From: Hanleya hanleyi
Taxonomy: Eukaryota; Mollusca; Polyplacophora; Lepidopleurida; Hanleyidae
Length of the DNA: 64,000 nucleotides
Reading direction: 5' to 3'
NCBI GenBank assembly: GCA_036873755.1
Contig: JAVTVY010016170.1
Location: forward strand, 1 to 64,000
The notes below the pieces were generated by a model that did not search any database, was not told where the DNA came from, and worked only from the letters and a program-made list of their open reading frames with translations. The translations under genes and the position numbers were made by a program. Positions 51,722 through 64,000 of this stretch are shown here, piece by piece. Within the stretch, counting starts at the first letter, position 1, and each line of letters begins with the position of its first letter.

Positions 51722-53231
51722 TTGACGATAGCCCAATTTCAAACGTCCGTTGACGCTGATCACGTCACTATTGGGATAAGAAATTAATTTCTGTCTGCAC
51801 AAAAAATTTGACAGCTACTGTACCTCTGGGGAGATTCGGCTATGTAAGGGTGAATAAAATAAAATAAATTTCTAGCTTCAAAGGCCCCCCGCACTTTTTT
51901 AATTTTCGTTCTTACACATTTCTGTGTCAAATTTTCGCCAAAATAATATAAGGTCCTTAGACGTTGACTCAGCGTCTTGTTTTATTTGAAAGAAAAGGTG
52001 TTGTTGGAGGCGGACTTTTCAAGTAACTCAAAGAACATTGTTGGTTTCATGCAAATTGTATCAAAGTACTGCATCGGTGTGCCAGAAAATATGAATATAT
52101 TTGGTCTGTGCGGAAGAGAGAGAGAAAGAAAAAAAATTAAAAGATAAAAAAGAAAAAGATTAATACATTAAGATTAAGTTTGTTCATCCTAAACGTAAAT
52201 ACTCCTTTGACAACACATACTTTAACCCGTACCGTAACTTGCATTTTACTGGGAGAACAAAGGAGAGACTATATGTACAGAGATCCGTGACTTCAGTATC
52301 AGCTACTGGTTCGTACATTTTCATTTTGCAGTATATTTTAACCTAGGAGAATATGAACTGGTGATAGCTGGCATATTTTCGTGTGATATTTGCCAGTTTA
52401 TACAGTATTCCAGGCATAATAACGCTTTCTTTGAATAGTGGGAAAATATGTATGAAGAAAGATGTATAAAATTATCTGAGTTATCACTGGTCAAAATAAT
52501 CTCCCAGGTTGAAAGATGGAAAATGTACAAACCAGTATAGGTACATCAGCTGCACAGACAGGCTCTTCTTTGCTGTATCAATACTGTGCAAATGACGGTT
52601 TATTACATCCTGGTTCAAATGTCTGCAATATCACATGTCATAACTTATTAATGAAGTAGATGGCCTTTTCTGATTTTAAATGTGAAGATCACTGTTCAGG
52701 ACGATAACACGGAAGACATTTTCTATGGAATCAATTTCTCTAGGATTCTCAATTTAATATTTTCGAGTGGCTGCTCTGTCCATGTTATCGAACAAAATTG
52801 ACAACCACAGGATCATATAATATTAGTTAATTTCATAATTAACCCGGTAAATCTGTGTCCGATTTATAACTTTGCGTTGTATCGAGTCCGAAGTCGCTTC
52901 TGTTTAAGTTATGAAATTACACATTTCAATGGCTGCCCCCACTGAGTTTGACATGTTGCCACACTCAGGAACGTGAAACATCGCAGGATTGTTCGAATGT
53001 TAGCAGATTTAACAAATGAAATATCATGAATACAAAAGTTTCTTTGTAACTGGCTTGTTTGTTATGTAAATTTTGCTTTTCTGCTGAGAAAAGCGGAGTG
53101 TTGAGGGAAAGTGAAACTCCAGCAACATTCCATTCGCAACAACAACAACAACAACAACATTGGATTTGTGTGGAACAGCAAAACCGTTTCATGTGATCAA
53201 GGTGGCCAAAATTAACGAATAATAGAGAAAG
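51722..53231. other. Intergenic, 5' flank of INTS13
   Basis: AT-rich DNA with a GA/A-rich simple repeat at 52110-52165 and a (CAA)n run near 53138. No gene is evident. The INTS13 promoter should lie in the last few hundred bases; no TATA box stands out. Confidence 0.45.
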
Positions 53232-56200
53232 ATGGCCCTTCCACATTCTCACAAGACTGTTATTGTACTAGACAGAAGTCCATTCTTTGCACAATCCTGT
53301 AAACAGAGTGTGGATTATGATGTTCAACCCAAAACAAAATCCCAGGGTTTCATCCCTGCAGCGCCTATCTGCAAATCTCTGTGGACAGCTAACGTGGAGG
53401 CCATGCTGGAGTACATGAGGATCACCTATGACATATTCCCTGGAAGGAAACTAGTGAGTTTTCTCCACCTTGTGCTTTCTCTTGATATAGGTTGCACCAA
53501 GTATCGGATTCATGACAAAAGCCCTTCAGGACATAGTCCATCAGACATTAGCCCTTTGGCTTATTTGAATTCTGGACAGAAGCCCTTCAGCATATAAATT
53601 TAATGGCATGCCAATGAAAAATGGGGGGAAAACATGATTTTTGTCAGATGTTATTTTTTATTAAATATAGAATAGTGTAGACTCTATATGTACCAAGGAT
53701 GATGTAAGTTGAAAGTATGTTTTTGCATAATTATAGCTATGATATAACTATAGATCAAAATTACTAGCTCTAGAACTATGAAAAATTTAAAGCTACAAGC
53801 ACAACAATTTATGGAAACACTGTTTACATGACAATCTCTTTCATGGCACAATCTTTTAGCACAATTGGTGGACAGTCTATAAATTTCATGTGAACCTAAT
53901 AGAGTGACCAGTGGCCCATAATGTCTGCTCAGTTGTCCTCACACCATCTCTACGATCACAACAGATTCTGTTCAGACTCTCTTGCAGTGCTATTTGTGGC
54001 TCGTTTCTGGCTGGTGGCATGTTGCAGAAATTCATTGTACCGTGGCATGGTCTTTTTTTGGAGGGATTCAATAAGGATCCATACTGATGGATGCTTATGT
54101 CCTACTTGTGTCAAGTGATAAGTGAAGTTTGAGAAACTTGAATAAATTCTAACATCAAAACTTGCACCATGACCAAAACTGGAAAGTGATAAAAATTCTA
54201 AGTTATATTAGTTACAATTTAGTTATCATTTACCCCATTTTTCATTAGCATATACCATTAAATTTACATGGTGAAGGACTTTTGTCCAGTATTCAAGTAA
54301 GCCGAAGGGCTAATGTCCTGAAGGGCTAATGTTGGAAGGGCAAATGTCCTGAAGGGCTAAGGGCTAATGTCCTGAAGGGCTTATATGTATGTCTGCGTTT
54401 CCCATAAAATTGGTATGCCTGGTCTGGGGATTTACTGATATAGCCCGGATGTACCTAGTCCAATGCAATGGTTGACTGGCAGCCTTCCTTATATTGATGT
54501 TCGATTGAGCTGTACAGTCCCAGTGGTAATGAAGCGAGGTCCAGATGTAGAAATCTTGCTCCAGAACGACCTTGGAAAATGATGAGATTTTGAGAAAATG
54601 AAGAGCTGACAACCACACTCATCAATATGAATTGCTGATGTTCAGCGCACAAAACACCACACATACATCCGAGGCACTCTAGGTAAAGTTCCACAGAGAT
54701 GACAAACTTTCACATTTTCGCAGCTCAAAAACATCCATGGAAGATGGCATCTACTTATTTACAATACGTCTCTGTAAAACATTCTGGGGGTTCACGGGTT
54801 GTACACGAAAGCATGTGTATACGAAAGGGTCTTCCAAGAATTATGAAAAAGCGAGCACAACTTTCCACCTATTGAACCAGATTGTCTGAGCTGGCAATAT
54901 GGATAAAACAACTGGGTGTACACAAGTTACATAGCACTAAGCAGCCAAGTTTGTCAAGAGCTACGAAGATGCGCAGACTTAACCCTGGCCAAAATGACAA
55001 TGGGTGATCACCGCAATACAGAAAAAAAAAGTTGCTTTCAGTATGGGGTGATCAGCCGTTGTCATATCGGCTGGGTATTATGGTATGTCTGGGCTATTAT
55101 CAGTAATCCCCCAGATGTACTGATTTATGGTGCTAGATTATAGGGTCATTCCACATCAAATCAGCCAAACAGTGGACTGATTTCCTGAGCATGGTGGTTA
55201 GGATATATAAAAAAGCCTTTGGATCCCAAAGTATTCATATCTAGGTCAACAAATTACTGCAATTTAGGTCATTGAAATTTGACTTAATGTTCATCACCTG
55301 ACATTATGTCATTATCTCCACAACCGAAATAGAAAGGTGATTCTTGCATCATCTGAAAGCTGTTTTAATTACCATGATATTTTGATTAGAAAAAAGTTAG
55401 AAAAATTAATTGCAAATGAGTTTTCGACCTTTTTAACCTCTTTGACCTCTGAAACTATATACATGTAGTTTGCAAAAGTCATGAAATTTGAGTCAGCATT
55501 TTCTGCTATGCAAACAATTTCTGAGAAATTTGGGATGTGCACCCCATGGGTTCTCGAGTACGAGCCCAATGAGCTTGAAATTAGCCGACACCAGAGTAAG
55601 TCTGATTGCCTCCCCAGAAATATTAGAGGGCAAATTATTTTCTCTTCTGCATTATTTACTGAAGCTAATTTTCTGAATCAGGAAGGCTGAGTAAATATAA
55701 GTCTTATTGATAAGTGTAATATTATAACCTGTCTCACCATGCTGAATCATGTTTCAAATAACATGTTAATGATATCTTATTTTCTCTTGCACATAGTTTC
55801 AGGTGATAACAAGTGATTCCACCTCTCAGCGTCTGAACACCTGGTCTTTGAGGGAACAAAACACTCATCAGGTATGTGGATAGAATGCACTTTTGAGCTG
55901 AACCAGTGGGAGATAACTAAAAAGTTACTGGACAGTTTTAGGATGAATGAACCATAATTTTAGCTGTGTTACCACATGCTGATGAGATTCTGATTGCAAC
56001 CATCTTGATGATGTTTTTTCCAGTCTTACTCAATTGAAACCAAACATGCATTGAATCACAAAGGACTAGAAACTACAAATCCCAGCCTTATTTCAGGCAT
56101 TCCTTTTAATTTAAAAAGTAAAAATCTTGCTATTAATGATGCAGTATTTTTATCAATTCACAGACTTCAGTATAATCTGTTCGTGTTAAATATTAAAGGT

Positions 56201-59200
56201 AATGCTGAATCTAGCCCACATTGGACCTCCCAATATTGATGACAGCGGAGAAGATTGCAGTGTGATGCATGGACTGTCACAGGCCATTGAGGTACTGTGT
56301 GAGGCAAGCGAAGGTCAACACCAGGCAAGGACATCGCTGACGGATGAGGCAACTAATGTCCGAAACTTGGGGCGGATCATCTGTATGACAGCTGTCAAAA
56401 GGTACACAGCCTTTTAGGTTGCTTTTGCCTCCTCACTGGCTTTTATAGTGCATTAATCAGGGTAGACAACTTGTCTTGGCTACTAATTTATCCACGTGTG
56501 AATTTGTATTTGTCTCCCATCGACCGTATTTGAAGACTTTATTGAGGTAAATGTGGAAAAAAAAAATTAAATGAATTTGTGGAAAATACAAATTTAATCA
56601 GATAGCAAATTAATTCCAAACTCATGCTACTGATAATCCATATATGTGTCTAATCAGAAAGAAATATGTTAAAGGAAAGGTTCGGGTATGGTAAAGCTAT
56701 ATTTCAACTGAAAGAGCTAGTCAAATGGTATTCAACTGTATTTTTTTTTAATTTTTGGAATGTATTTTAACACAGAAATAGTTAACCAAATTCTATGATA
56801 CCGTCAAATTTACCGAACTCCAGGAAAGCGCCATTGTATTGTCACGTGACTTATTTTAGCCAATAGGAGTAAAACTATGTAAAACAGTGTGACGTAAGCG
56901 GAAGGCAGAAAATATGGATGCAGCATGGAGCTGCGTGTGTTAAGGTGCAAGTTTGACGGTATAAAAATTGGCAAGAATTACTTCAAATACTAAATAGCTC
57001 ATACCATTTTCATTTCTAGTTGCCAGAGCGCGGCTTTGTTCGCTCTCCCAACAGCAAAGACACTCGATCTCTTCCGTAAGCCGTCGATGAGAGCAGCGTG
57101 TGCACCGACACCATACATGTACTAAATTTTCTGTCTTCATTTCGTGGCCTGTCTCGCTTTAGAGCTGCTATCATCCCCGCAGCTCTGATCTCCGTATCTG
57201 AGCGTTTCGACTCGAATTGGTAGCCCTGAAGACCAAACACAGCTTCCTCGTCGCTTTCACCGCTGGAATCGGAACTGCCGCTCGTCGACATGATTTCACT
57301 CAATTTCGACTGAAGACTCCGTGCTTCACGTATATTACCCGAACAGACAGAAGAGTTCCAAGCCTTTTCCCTACGTCATATCCGCCTTCTGGATACGGTA
57401 CAATGGCGGCACTCTGTCTCTGCGAGTTCGCGGTTTTAAAATGATTAGTACTCCTTCAAAAAAAATTTTTAAAATGAGAAAATATATTTTTTGGGTTTAA
57501 TTTGGTGAGTTGTAATAATATGTATCAAACGCAACCAAACCCGAACTTTTCCTTTAAGGTGTTAAAAGTTTAACTAAACATGAAGTCAGGAGGAGAAGAA
57601 CAAAATAGGAGAATGTGCATGTACTAACCCTATTTCTTCTAATTTTTCGAACAGCATATTTAGACTTAAAAGCAGAATAAAACCATCTTTATGTCATCTG
57701 AGGCTAAATATTGTGGTGTGGATATGTTATTTATCCCAGAATTGAAAATCTTGCTAGTAAAATTTGTAGAATGTTAGCACAATTTCTCTCTGCAGATGCC
57801 TGAACTTAAGTTTTGCTGTCTGAATATTTATAAGAAATAGGGCATGTCTGATTTTACTACATTGAGAGTGATTGTCAAAACTACAAAAGACAATACACAA
57901 AGATGTGCAGATCACATCAAGGGAAATAAATCTGTTCTTGCATGTGATTTACCTCCCTTGATAGTCTTTGACATGTTCATGTTGATCACATCAAGGGAGA
58001 TAATGGATCTCTATATGTCCAACAAGACTTGCTGCCAACTTATCTCCCTTGATTTTGTCTTTTGTTTTCCACCAGCACCTCGAGTTTATGAAGTGTTAGT
58101 GTCAGTGTAAATTTAAGTTTATTTTTTTGTCTCTCTTTACAACATAGAGATAGTTGATGACCAAACATGAACTTCATTACAGCTTCATAAAGTTGATTAT
58201 GTCTTCATCTGTCTCAAAATAAAGCTGTTCTTTCCCTCCAGCACTACTTTTAACTCTTTCCCTCTTTTACTTGGGGGGAATTTTCTCTCTCTGACCCATA
58301 ACGGATTTGTAATGGCTTGGGTCTTTAATCGTAGACTCATTTCAATTTTCATACTTTTTCTGTGATGTAAAATATCCCATTTATGTACCATGTCATGTGG
58401 AGAAATATTTACCAATGGTCTCCCACAGACCCATTCTATGTAATTTTTTCACGTTTTATACCAATATCAGCAACGTTTATTCTAAAAATAAGTAATCTTG
58501 TGAGAAAATGTGTTGTCTCTGATTTCCCTCTGTTGGAAATCACGAAAAAAGCGAAGAAATTGTCGCATTTTAGCACCGTTTCCCAGCGTTTACTCCTCGC
58601 TTTTCTCGCTGCCTTTTCCATGGTATCATCATATCGTTGTTTAGCTAATTCTCCGTAGATTCGGTATTTGGTGGTGACATCATGAGATGGCAGGCATAGA
58701 ATGATACATAACTGTTATAGTCCCATATACTTCCACAAAGGAGAATGAAGACCGGTAAGAAATATTCATAAGGTTAAGTGAAACAGCATCACTGATTGAC
58801 CATGGCTGAGCGGCCTTTCAGAGGCCCGGCCTGATTGGAGTGCACGGTTTGTTAGTGCGTGGTCGCCATGGTCACTTGTTGACAAGAGGCAGCATGGTCC
58901 GAATGGCGCATAACATTTTAAAACGGAGCTCAACAGGTTCTGGGAAAATGTTTATAATAAACTCAGATGCGCGGATTTGACGAGTTAGTCATCAATGTCA
59001 TATACATGTACTCTGGTTGCTTATACTCTCGTTACGTGAAATATTCAGGAATTTGGAAGCAGCTTTTGCTATTTTTCGAACATTTCTCTTGGAGCACATC
59101 AAACACATTTGGTGTTAAATCGTGCATTTTCCATCAATTATTTCTGTTCCTCTCCCGATTTCATTTTACCCGTATTACAAAACATACCAACAGTACATAT

Positions 59201-59648
59201 AGTCAGATTTATTTAAATTTTGCCTTTCTGAAAATGTATATTTTTAATTAGGTTTTACTCCAGGTAAAACGCAAAAAAATTGCAAAATTTTTCCATCACA
59301 TGGGAACCTCAGTGACACGTCAAAATCCGTCTTCATGGGTTAGGCGAACACTCGTCGAAACACGCTTACATGGGGATCTACACAAGTCGTCAAAACCTGC
59401 TTATGTGGGGGAAAGATAATAATAGGAGAAAGCCTTCAAATTCTGTATTGCAAACAAAATACATGTACTTCCTTAGTGACAGTTCAGGCTTCTGCATTGA
59501 TTTGTCAACAGAAAAAAATATGTTTTTTTCTTCAAATAATTATAAATGAAATATCTTTGTTTTGTAGTGAAGCTCATGTGCGAATGTTAGAAGAGTGTTG
59601 TCATGACGCTATAGTACAGCATAACAATCTAGCAGCCGGGACAGACAA
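53232..59648 (+). CDS. INTS13: INTS13 (asunder), exons 1-4, 3' part beyond window
   Basis: Coding exons: 53232-53453, 55797-55871, 56199-56401 and 59568-59648, all GT-AG with consistent phases (0, 0, 2). The N-terminus SHKTVIVLDRSPFFAQSC, then GFIPAAPICKSLWTANVEAMLEYMRITYDIFP, SDSTSQRLNTW, LAHIGPPN, GRIICMTAVK and EAHVRMLEECCHDAIVQHNNLAA follow animal INTS13 closely (the VWA-like N-terminal domain). INTS13 is part of the Integrator complex, which cleaves nascent RNA, and in flies it is needed for dynein localisation in meiosis. The next exon is not found before 62460, so the gene continues to the right of the window, across the retroelement at 62461. Confidence 0.92.
53520..54381. mobile_element. 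Foldback element in INTS13 intron 1
   Basis: The ends consist of AGCCCTTCAGGACAT (53520) and tandem copies of its complement (54290-54381: gaagggctaatgtcct repeated five times). The subterminal catataaatttaatggcatg (53589) is mirrored by tagcatataccattaaattt (54246). Confidence 0.75.
56669..57557. mobile_element. TTAA-flanked DNA transposon relic carrying a P2X7-type domain
   Basis: TTAA at 56669-56672 and 57554-57557 flank inverted ends AGGAAAGGTTCGGGT and ACCCGAACTTTTCCT (14 of 15 complementary). TTAA duplication is typical of Kolobok and piggyBac. The cargo is a short gene on - rather than a transposase. It lies in INTS13 intron 3. Confidence 0.75.
56940..57291 (-). pseudogene. P2X7-type cysteine-rich domain fragment
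   Basis: From ATG 57291 the frame reads STSGSSDSSGESDEEAVFG LQGYQFE, then near 57140 switches to the frame with WCRCTRC, EEIECLCCWE and ends 56940. The pattern (acidic Ser-rich start, GYQFEP-like motif, then Cys pairs) resembles the P2X7-like intracellular domain proteins that are greatly amplified in invertebrates. Whether the switch is a frameshift or a missed tiny intron is unclear. Confidence 0.6.
57883..58070. repeat. Short inverted-repeat element in INTS13 intron 3
   Basis: CAAAAGACAA (57883) and TTGTCTTTTG (58053) flank internal TCAAGGGA(A/G)ATAA repeats in both orientations. It looks like a small MITE. Confidence 0.5.
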
Positions 59649-60887
59649 GTAAGTGCTTTATATAAATCTTCATCATAACACTGTCACATCTCACACACAT
59701 GACATCTTGACTGTTTGATATTACTAATGCTCTTGCAGAAGTTTATGCCATTGTTGATTACAGTGAAACCTGTGTATACCGACCCTGATTAGGATCAGAT
59801 TATAGTGTTGGTTTTGACAGGATTCTGGTTTATCAAGGTTAAAAAAAAATTATATTTAAAGGTGAACTGTAGAGCTTTTAATTTTTATCTAAAATGTTGC
59901 TTATATACATCTTGGGTTATGTGATGTAACTGTTTGCTAAATTGTACTACATGTAATAACCATACTAAGTTATCCTGTTATAAATCCGTATTGAAAACTT
60001 ACATCGCTTGTCTCTCTTTGCTTGCAGAACGTTATGACGTCATAGCTGTCTCCTTCATTCAAGTTTTAGTTAATGTATCATTTTACCTGATGTCATGCTA
60101 CGTCGGATGAATGAATGAGGACCACTATAATGTCATTACATTCTAAGAACAATGGGAGGTAATCCATGACGTTCTCAAAAGTTGTGGCTCCTGTTTTCTG
60201 GTGGTATAAGTTTTGACTTATCATATACTCGGAAGAAGAAAATAATCCACAGAACTATTACCACACATAAACAACCATAACTACAAAAAACTTGATTTCT
60301 GACATTTTAGCAGAACATTGGAAAGCTTTGCAGTTCACCTTTTGAGTATTTGTACCCAAGATAATGTCAGTATTTTGAGGTTGGTCAGTTTACCCAGGTG
60401 TCGGTATTCACAGGTTGCCCTGTAATAGTTTGTTTAGCATGACCCTGCTCTTCTCAAGTTGACATGCTACATGTGATAAATATTAATTATGGATTACCTA
60501 CGAAATCACACTCCTGATAAAGGCACTCTCATGGACAACCAGCGGGAATCTGAGCTCAGATGACTGACTTTTCCCGAGTATTTTCACCTCGTTACACGAT
60601 CTAAGGTTCTACAAAATAACACCCGCACACTTTGCATGAAAACATACAGAGAAGCTCTGTAAATTGAAGTTTATATTTTTTTCAACAGAAAATGACATCA
60701 AATTGGATATTTCAAAACAATAAAACAGATGTGGTAAAAAAACATATTGAAGCCGTAACTCTGACCCGTGATGTCAAGTCTGATTGCGATCGTGCCGCAC
60801 AATATCGACTTGTCGGTTAACCTACTGTGACCTACATTGCACAGCAATTAAATATGACTTCATCTTGACATCAACAAATCCATTACG

Positions 60888-61170
60888 TTTTAGGTTTGTG
60901 ACATTGTTGGCGTTACAATGGAATTGTCACCCAGAACATTCGCTACGATTGCTAATCGTAATCAGACTCCGACGTTGTGGGTCAGCAGTTCACAGCTTTC
61001 GCCATTCCTAACCAGGCGTGATATTGCAGGGTTTTACATTTGTTGTTTTCGAACTTCGACCATTCTCAAAAACAGTAAACAGCTATTAATTGCCGAATAT
61101 AACCTCTTGCAACAATTTAGCACAAAAAAAATTATGGGGTCTTGGGATGATTTGGTAGAACCTTTTAGCT
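60888..61170. repeat. Dispersed about 280-bp repeat, copy 2
   Basis: Related to 33569-33850, same orientation, with diverged middle part. Confidence 0.75.
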
Positions 61171-62414
61171 TTTAAACAGCCCAAAGGTTTATCCAGTTAA
61201 AACAGACACAACATAAGCTATTCTCATATATTACTTGGAGTTTGTTAATAAATGTTGAAACGCTATCAATAACAATCGCTTGCATATACACGTACCACAC
61301 ACCCTTTTCAGGACTCCAGGATTCCAGATTTGACAAACGGCAAATAATATTTGACATATATTTGTTGGTGGTGTGAATAAGTATGAAGTCGTCATATTAG
61401 CATGTTCAGGTGGTCTTTATTTTCAGTCCTATCCAGGGTGGGTGATACTCTGAAATGCAACCGATATCATCCTCCTTTTCCGAGAGCGGGAAAAGCGCTT
61501 CCTTTTACGAATGTTTCATAACATTTCCCTGGCACTAACTTGTTCTCATACCCATGCTGTCCCTTAACTTATAAAGATTTCCCTCTTATATCATTGTACA
61601 TCCATGTTGCCTCATATGTGTATGAATAATAGGATGCAATACTTGATGCTGGAACTTCTTTTTGGGTAACTCCAATCTAGGTGGAAATTGAGATGAAAGT
61701 TTAATCATGACGTGGACAATCTGGCGTATGGTGTACGGATTGGCTTGGCATTATGACAGCTATCAATTATGGCCATTTTATTTCATTGTATGTCCAGCGT
61801 ATACAGAATTCAACAAAATTTCACAGGCCTGTAGAGGTATGGTACATGTATCTGCCGATAATGTACATGTAGCAAAAGTTTAGCCTCCTGTTATGGTTTT
61901 TCCCCAACAATCAAATCAAATAAACAAAATTCCTACTTTTCCTGAAAAAAAAATCTATCTGTTTTGCCTCATTCTTTGACTGCTCCAAATTCACTTTTGT
62001 CATCTGGACGCAAACGTGACATAAAAAAGCTTGACCAAAGGTTAGTATTCCTGAGGAGCTGATTTCTCCCACAGAGTTTCAATTTGAAATATTATTTATA
62101 TTTCAGCAAAAGCTAAAAAAACACCTACAATAACGTTCATACCTCCATGCTGACCTGTATTATATATAGACACAAGATTTTCTGTATTTCTGATTCCCCT
62201 TTAGTTTATGTCTTAAAACGACACCCGTTGTTACTTAATGCCACTTTTCCTCCATTTGGAGATCCACTGCAAACAAATTAACTCCCCTTAACGGTCCCCT
62301 GGATCGTCCGCTAGGTGGCGTGCTCTTCGCGCATGTCCCATTCTCTTTTTCTTTTGCAGTCTAGCTAGCTAGACCTGTTTTGAAAGAGCTCCGTTGTAAA
62401 CAAAGTGTTTGGCT

Positions 62415-62420
62415 TATATA
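62415..62420 (+). promoter_or_regulatory. TATA box of the terminal retroelement gene
   Basis: TATATA 46 bases before ATG 62461, within ggcttatatagac. Confidence 0.5.
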
Positions 62421-62460
62421 GACGCACCCTAGGTTTTTTTTTGGTATTGTAAGTCAATCA

Positions 62461-64000
62461 TGGCTAACGTAGTCACCCAAACTATTAAGAATAGTAAAAG
62501 ATGTGAATCTTGTCGTCAATTTTGGCCCGTAAAAGACTCACATACAACTTGTTTTAAATGCAGAGCACAGGTATGTTACAGAGAGACGACCTGTGCTGAG
62601 TGCATCGACTGGGACGACGTGACCTGGGCGAGCTATGCTTTAGCTAGGCGTAGCATTCTGCTGAGAGCTGCCGGCCTCGATTCGAAGAAAGGACCTACAG
62701 AAAGAGCTCATGCTAATCAGGCCCTATTCGACGATCTTGCATTGAATCAAGACATGGACATTACCAACTTGAGTCCGGTCATACAGCCCAGCGGCACAGT
62801 TCCTATGGAAACAGCACCTGCTAGAGGCGAGGACTTCGTTCAGCTAGACCAGTCTACAGTTCCTGCGACTGAACCAGCTGACCTGAAAAGTAGCCCTGGC
62901 AGAGACACAGATCAAGCCGATTCCTCGGACATCAACTCCTGTTCTTCCAAGTCTCCGCAAGCGACGAAAGACAGCCGTATACCGGGGACACAGAAGGAAT
63001 CGGCTACGGTAGTCCGGGAATCAAGACCAAGCCACCGGACTCCGGCATCACAGCGGGACCCCGACAAGGAAACAGCTGGCCGGGATCACCGCACGAAGAA
63101 AGGCCGTGAGCTGGAGAAGCCGAAAGCCTATAAGGACACCGATGGACGGACCCATACAGAGAGCCGTACCACGGAACCTCATCCTGGGACCAGTACTCGG
63201 AGCCGTACCCCGGAGCGGGCTACAGCACGGACATCTGAGAAGTCACGGACCCACAAGGAACGGACTTATACAGATCGCCGGGACTCCGCATCCGACAGGA
63301 CACGGACTCACGGGGAACGGAAGCAGCGAGAACGGCATGAGTCGATTTCCAGTTCAAGTCACACCCGTTCCACGGAACCGTATACCGGTACTGCGATAGC
63401 CAAGTCTCATAGACGAAGCCGATCCCCACTACCGCATCGAAGTCGGGAGGGATACCAGTCCAGGCGACGGTCCCGTTCACCTTACGGAGAGCGCCGGTAC
63501 AGGGAGACCTCACCAGAGCGACCGTACTATAGGCAAAGGAGCCGTTCACCGTTTTCCCGCCATCGGCTACAGTATACGGAGTCGGGAGAACGGACTTATA
63601 CCCACCGTCACCGCAGCCCGGGTCATCATGAAAAGCCCGAGCATCGGGATAAGAAGAAGACCGGGGATGCAGCCAGGGACCAGAGCCATCCCGCGGAGCG
63701 GAGTGAGCGGACGTCTGTTCCGAGAAGGCCTCCAACAGCAACCATCACCACGGGAGAAGTTCCTTCTACGGAGGCTCCGGAGGTTACTCAACCCCATTCT
63801 ACTAGCAGTGCTGAGTCTGGCTCGGAGGATGAGGGCCATGCACGACGCTCCACTTCTGCGGCATCCTCATCTCAAGTTTCGACCCCCACCCGTCAGACGG
63901 AGGTAGAAAGCAACAGCAAGGAAGAGATTTCCTTCAGAGCCAGGATAGCGGCATTACAAGAATTGATTCCTGAAATGCCCAGACCAGCGGTTGGCGAAGA
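62461..64000 (+). CDS. Gag-like protein of a retroelement (possibly DIRS-type), open to window end
   Basis: The frame from ATG 62461 is open for 513 codons and runs off the window. Residues about 15-50 contain CESCRQFW, DSHTTCFKCR and CAECIDW, a Cys/His cluster typical of ORF1/Gag of DIRS-like and related elements. The rest (about 190-400) is Arg/Ser/Glu/His-rich with RSRS-like repeats, suited to RNA binding. GC content is clearly higher than the surrounding intron. Class assignment is tentative because RT or recombinase would lie outside the window; a host SR-type protein is less likely because of the location in an INTS13 intron. Confidence 0.6.

Larger units (their letters stand above)
59649..62460. 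other. INTS13 intron 4 (left part) and upstream region of a retroelement
   Basis: No INTS13 exon is seen. It contains the second copy of the 280-bp dispersed repeat (60888-61170). From about 62280 the base composition changes to that of the downstream retroelement leader, including an AGCTAGCTAG palindrome near 62365. Confidence 0.5.

Noticed and set aside
53886..55690. Several 60-75-codon frames in INTS13 intron 1
   Set aside because: They fall in the foldback element or AT-rich intron and show no motifs or splice context.
63220..63839. Overlapping frames on - and in other frames at the right edge
   Set aside because: They are shadows of the 513-codon Arg/Ser-rich frame starting at 62461.

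Overview
This is nuclear DNA from a marine invertebrate, most likely a mollusc. It carries two intron-containing animal genes, a tRNA-derived SINE, fragments resembling the common molluscan 'gagtgagtgag...tttaacgtcgctttcaac' interspersed repeat, Polinton/Maverick DNA, Penelope-like and Ty3/Gypsy-type retroelements, and many foldback elements. AT-rich intergenic DNA with GT-AG introns excludes a prokaryote. Layout: (1) 1-11.6 kb is a Polinton/Maverick (adintovirus-type) provirus whose left end lies outside the window. It encodes integrase, a mucin-like membrane protein, packaging ATPase, two conserved virion-associated proteins, penton, a pX-like protein, the double jelly-roll major capsid protein and an adenain-type protease on +, with a protein-primed family B DNA polymerase converging from -. 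The capsid and protease genes are open. The integrase (nonsense stop plus broken chromodomain), the ATPase 3' end, one small gene (poly-C frameshift) and the polymerase (three frameshifts) are broken. (2) 11.6-13.9 kb is gene-poor and includes a 39-bp minisatellite. (3) 13.9-24.5 kb is a Penelope-like element made of an inverted 3' piece followed by a forward copy with direct pseudo-LTRs. A young Ty3/Gypsy-type LTR retrotransposon with identical 230-bp LTRs is nested in the inverted piece. (4) 24.5-36 kb is a graveyard of nested retroelements: an old Gypsy pol split by a Penelope/telomerase-like RT on -, numerous 5'-truncated tails of that RT family, a SINE with perfect target duplication, and a 507-bp tandem repeat. 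(5) 37.1-42.5 kb on - is a complete four-exon EFCAB10-like EF-hand gene whose introns are loaded with hairpins. (6) 45.2-51.7 kb is the most unusual object: a compact Polinton-derived element with about 2.2-kb terminal inverted repeats enclosing only about 2.2 kb of unique DNA. It encodes a zinc-finger/packaging-ATPase fusion and two related small proteins, one with a C2H2 finger, but no polymerase, integrase or capsid gene. Its inverted repeats carry 14 regularly spaced NRF1-like palindromes (TGCGCATGCGCA) and iteron-like GCGTTRA/AACGCC motifs. It looks like a satellite of a full Polinton. (7) 53.2-59.6 kb on + holds the first four coding exons of the Integrator subunit INTS13 (asunder). Introns contain a foldback element and a TTAA-flanked element carrying a P2X7-type cysteine-rich domain. 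(8) From 62,461 to the window end an open frame encodes a Gag-like protein with an N-terminal zinc-binding motif and an Arg/Ser-rich body, probably ORF1 of another retroelement lying downstream of INTS13 exon 4.
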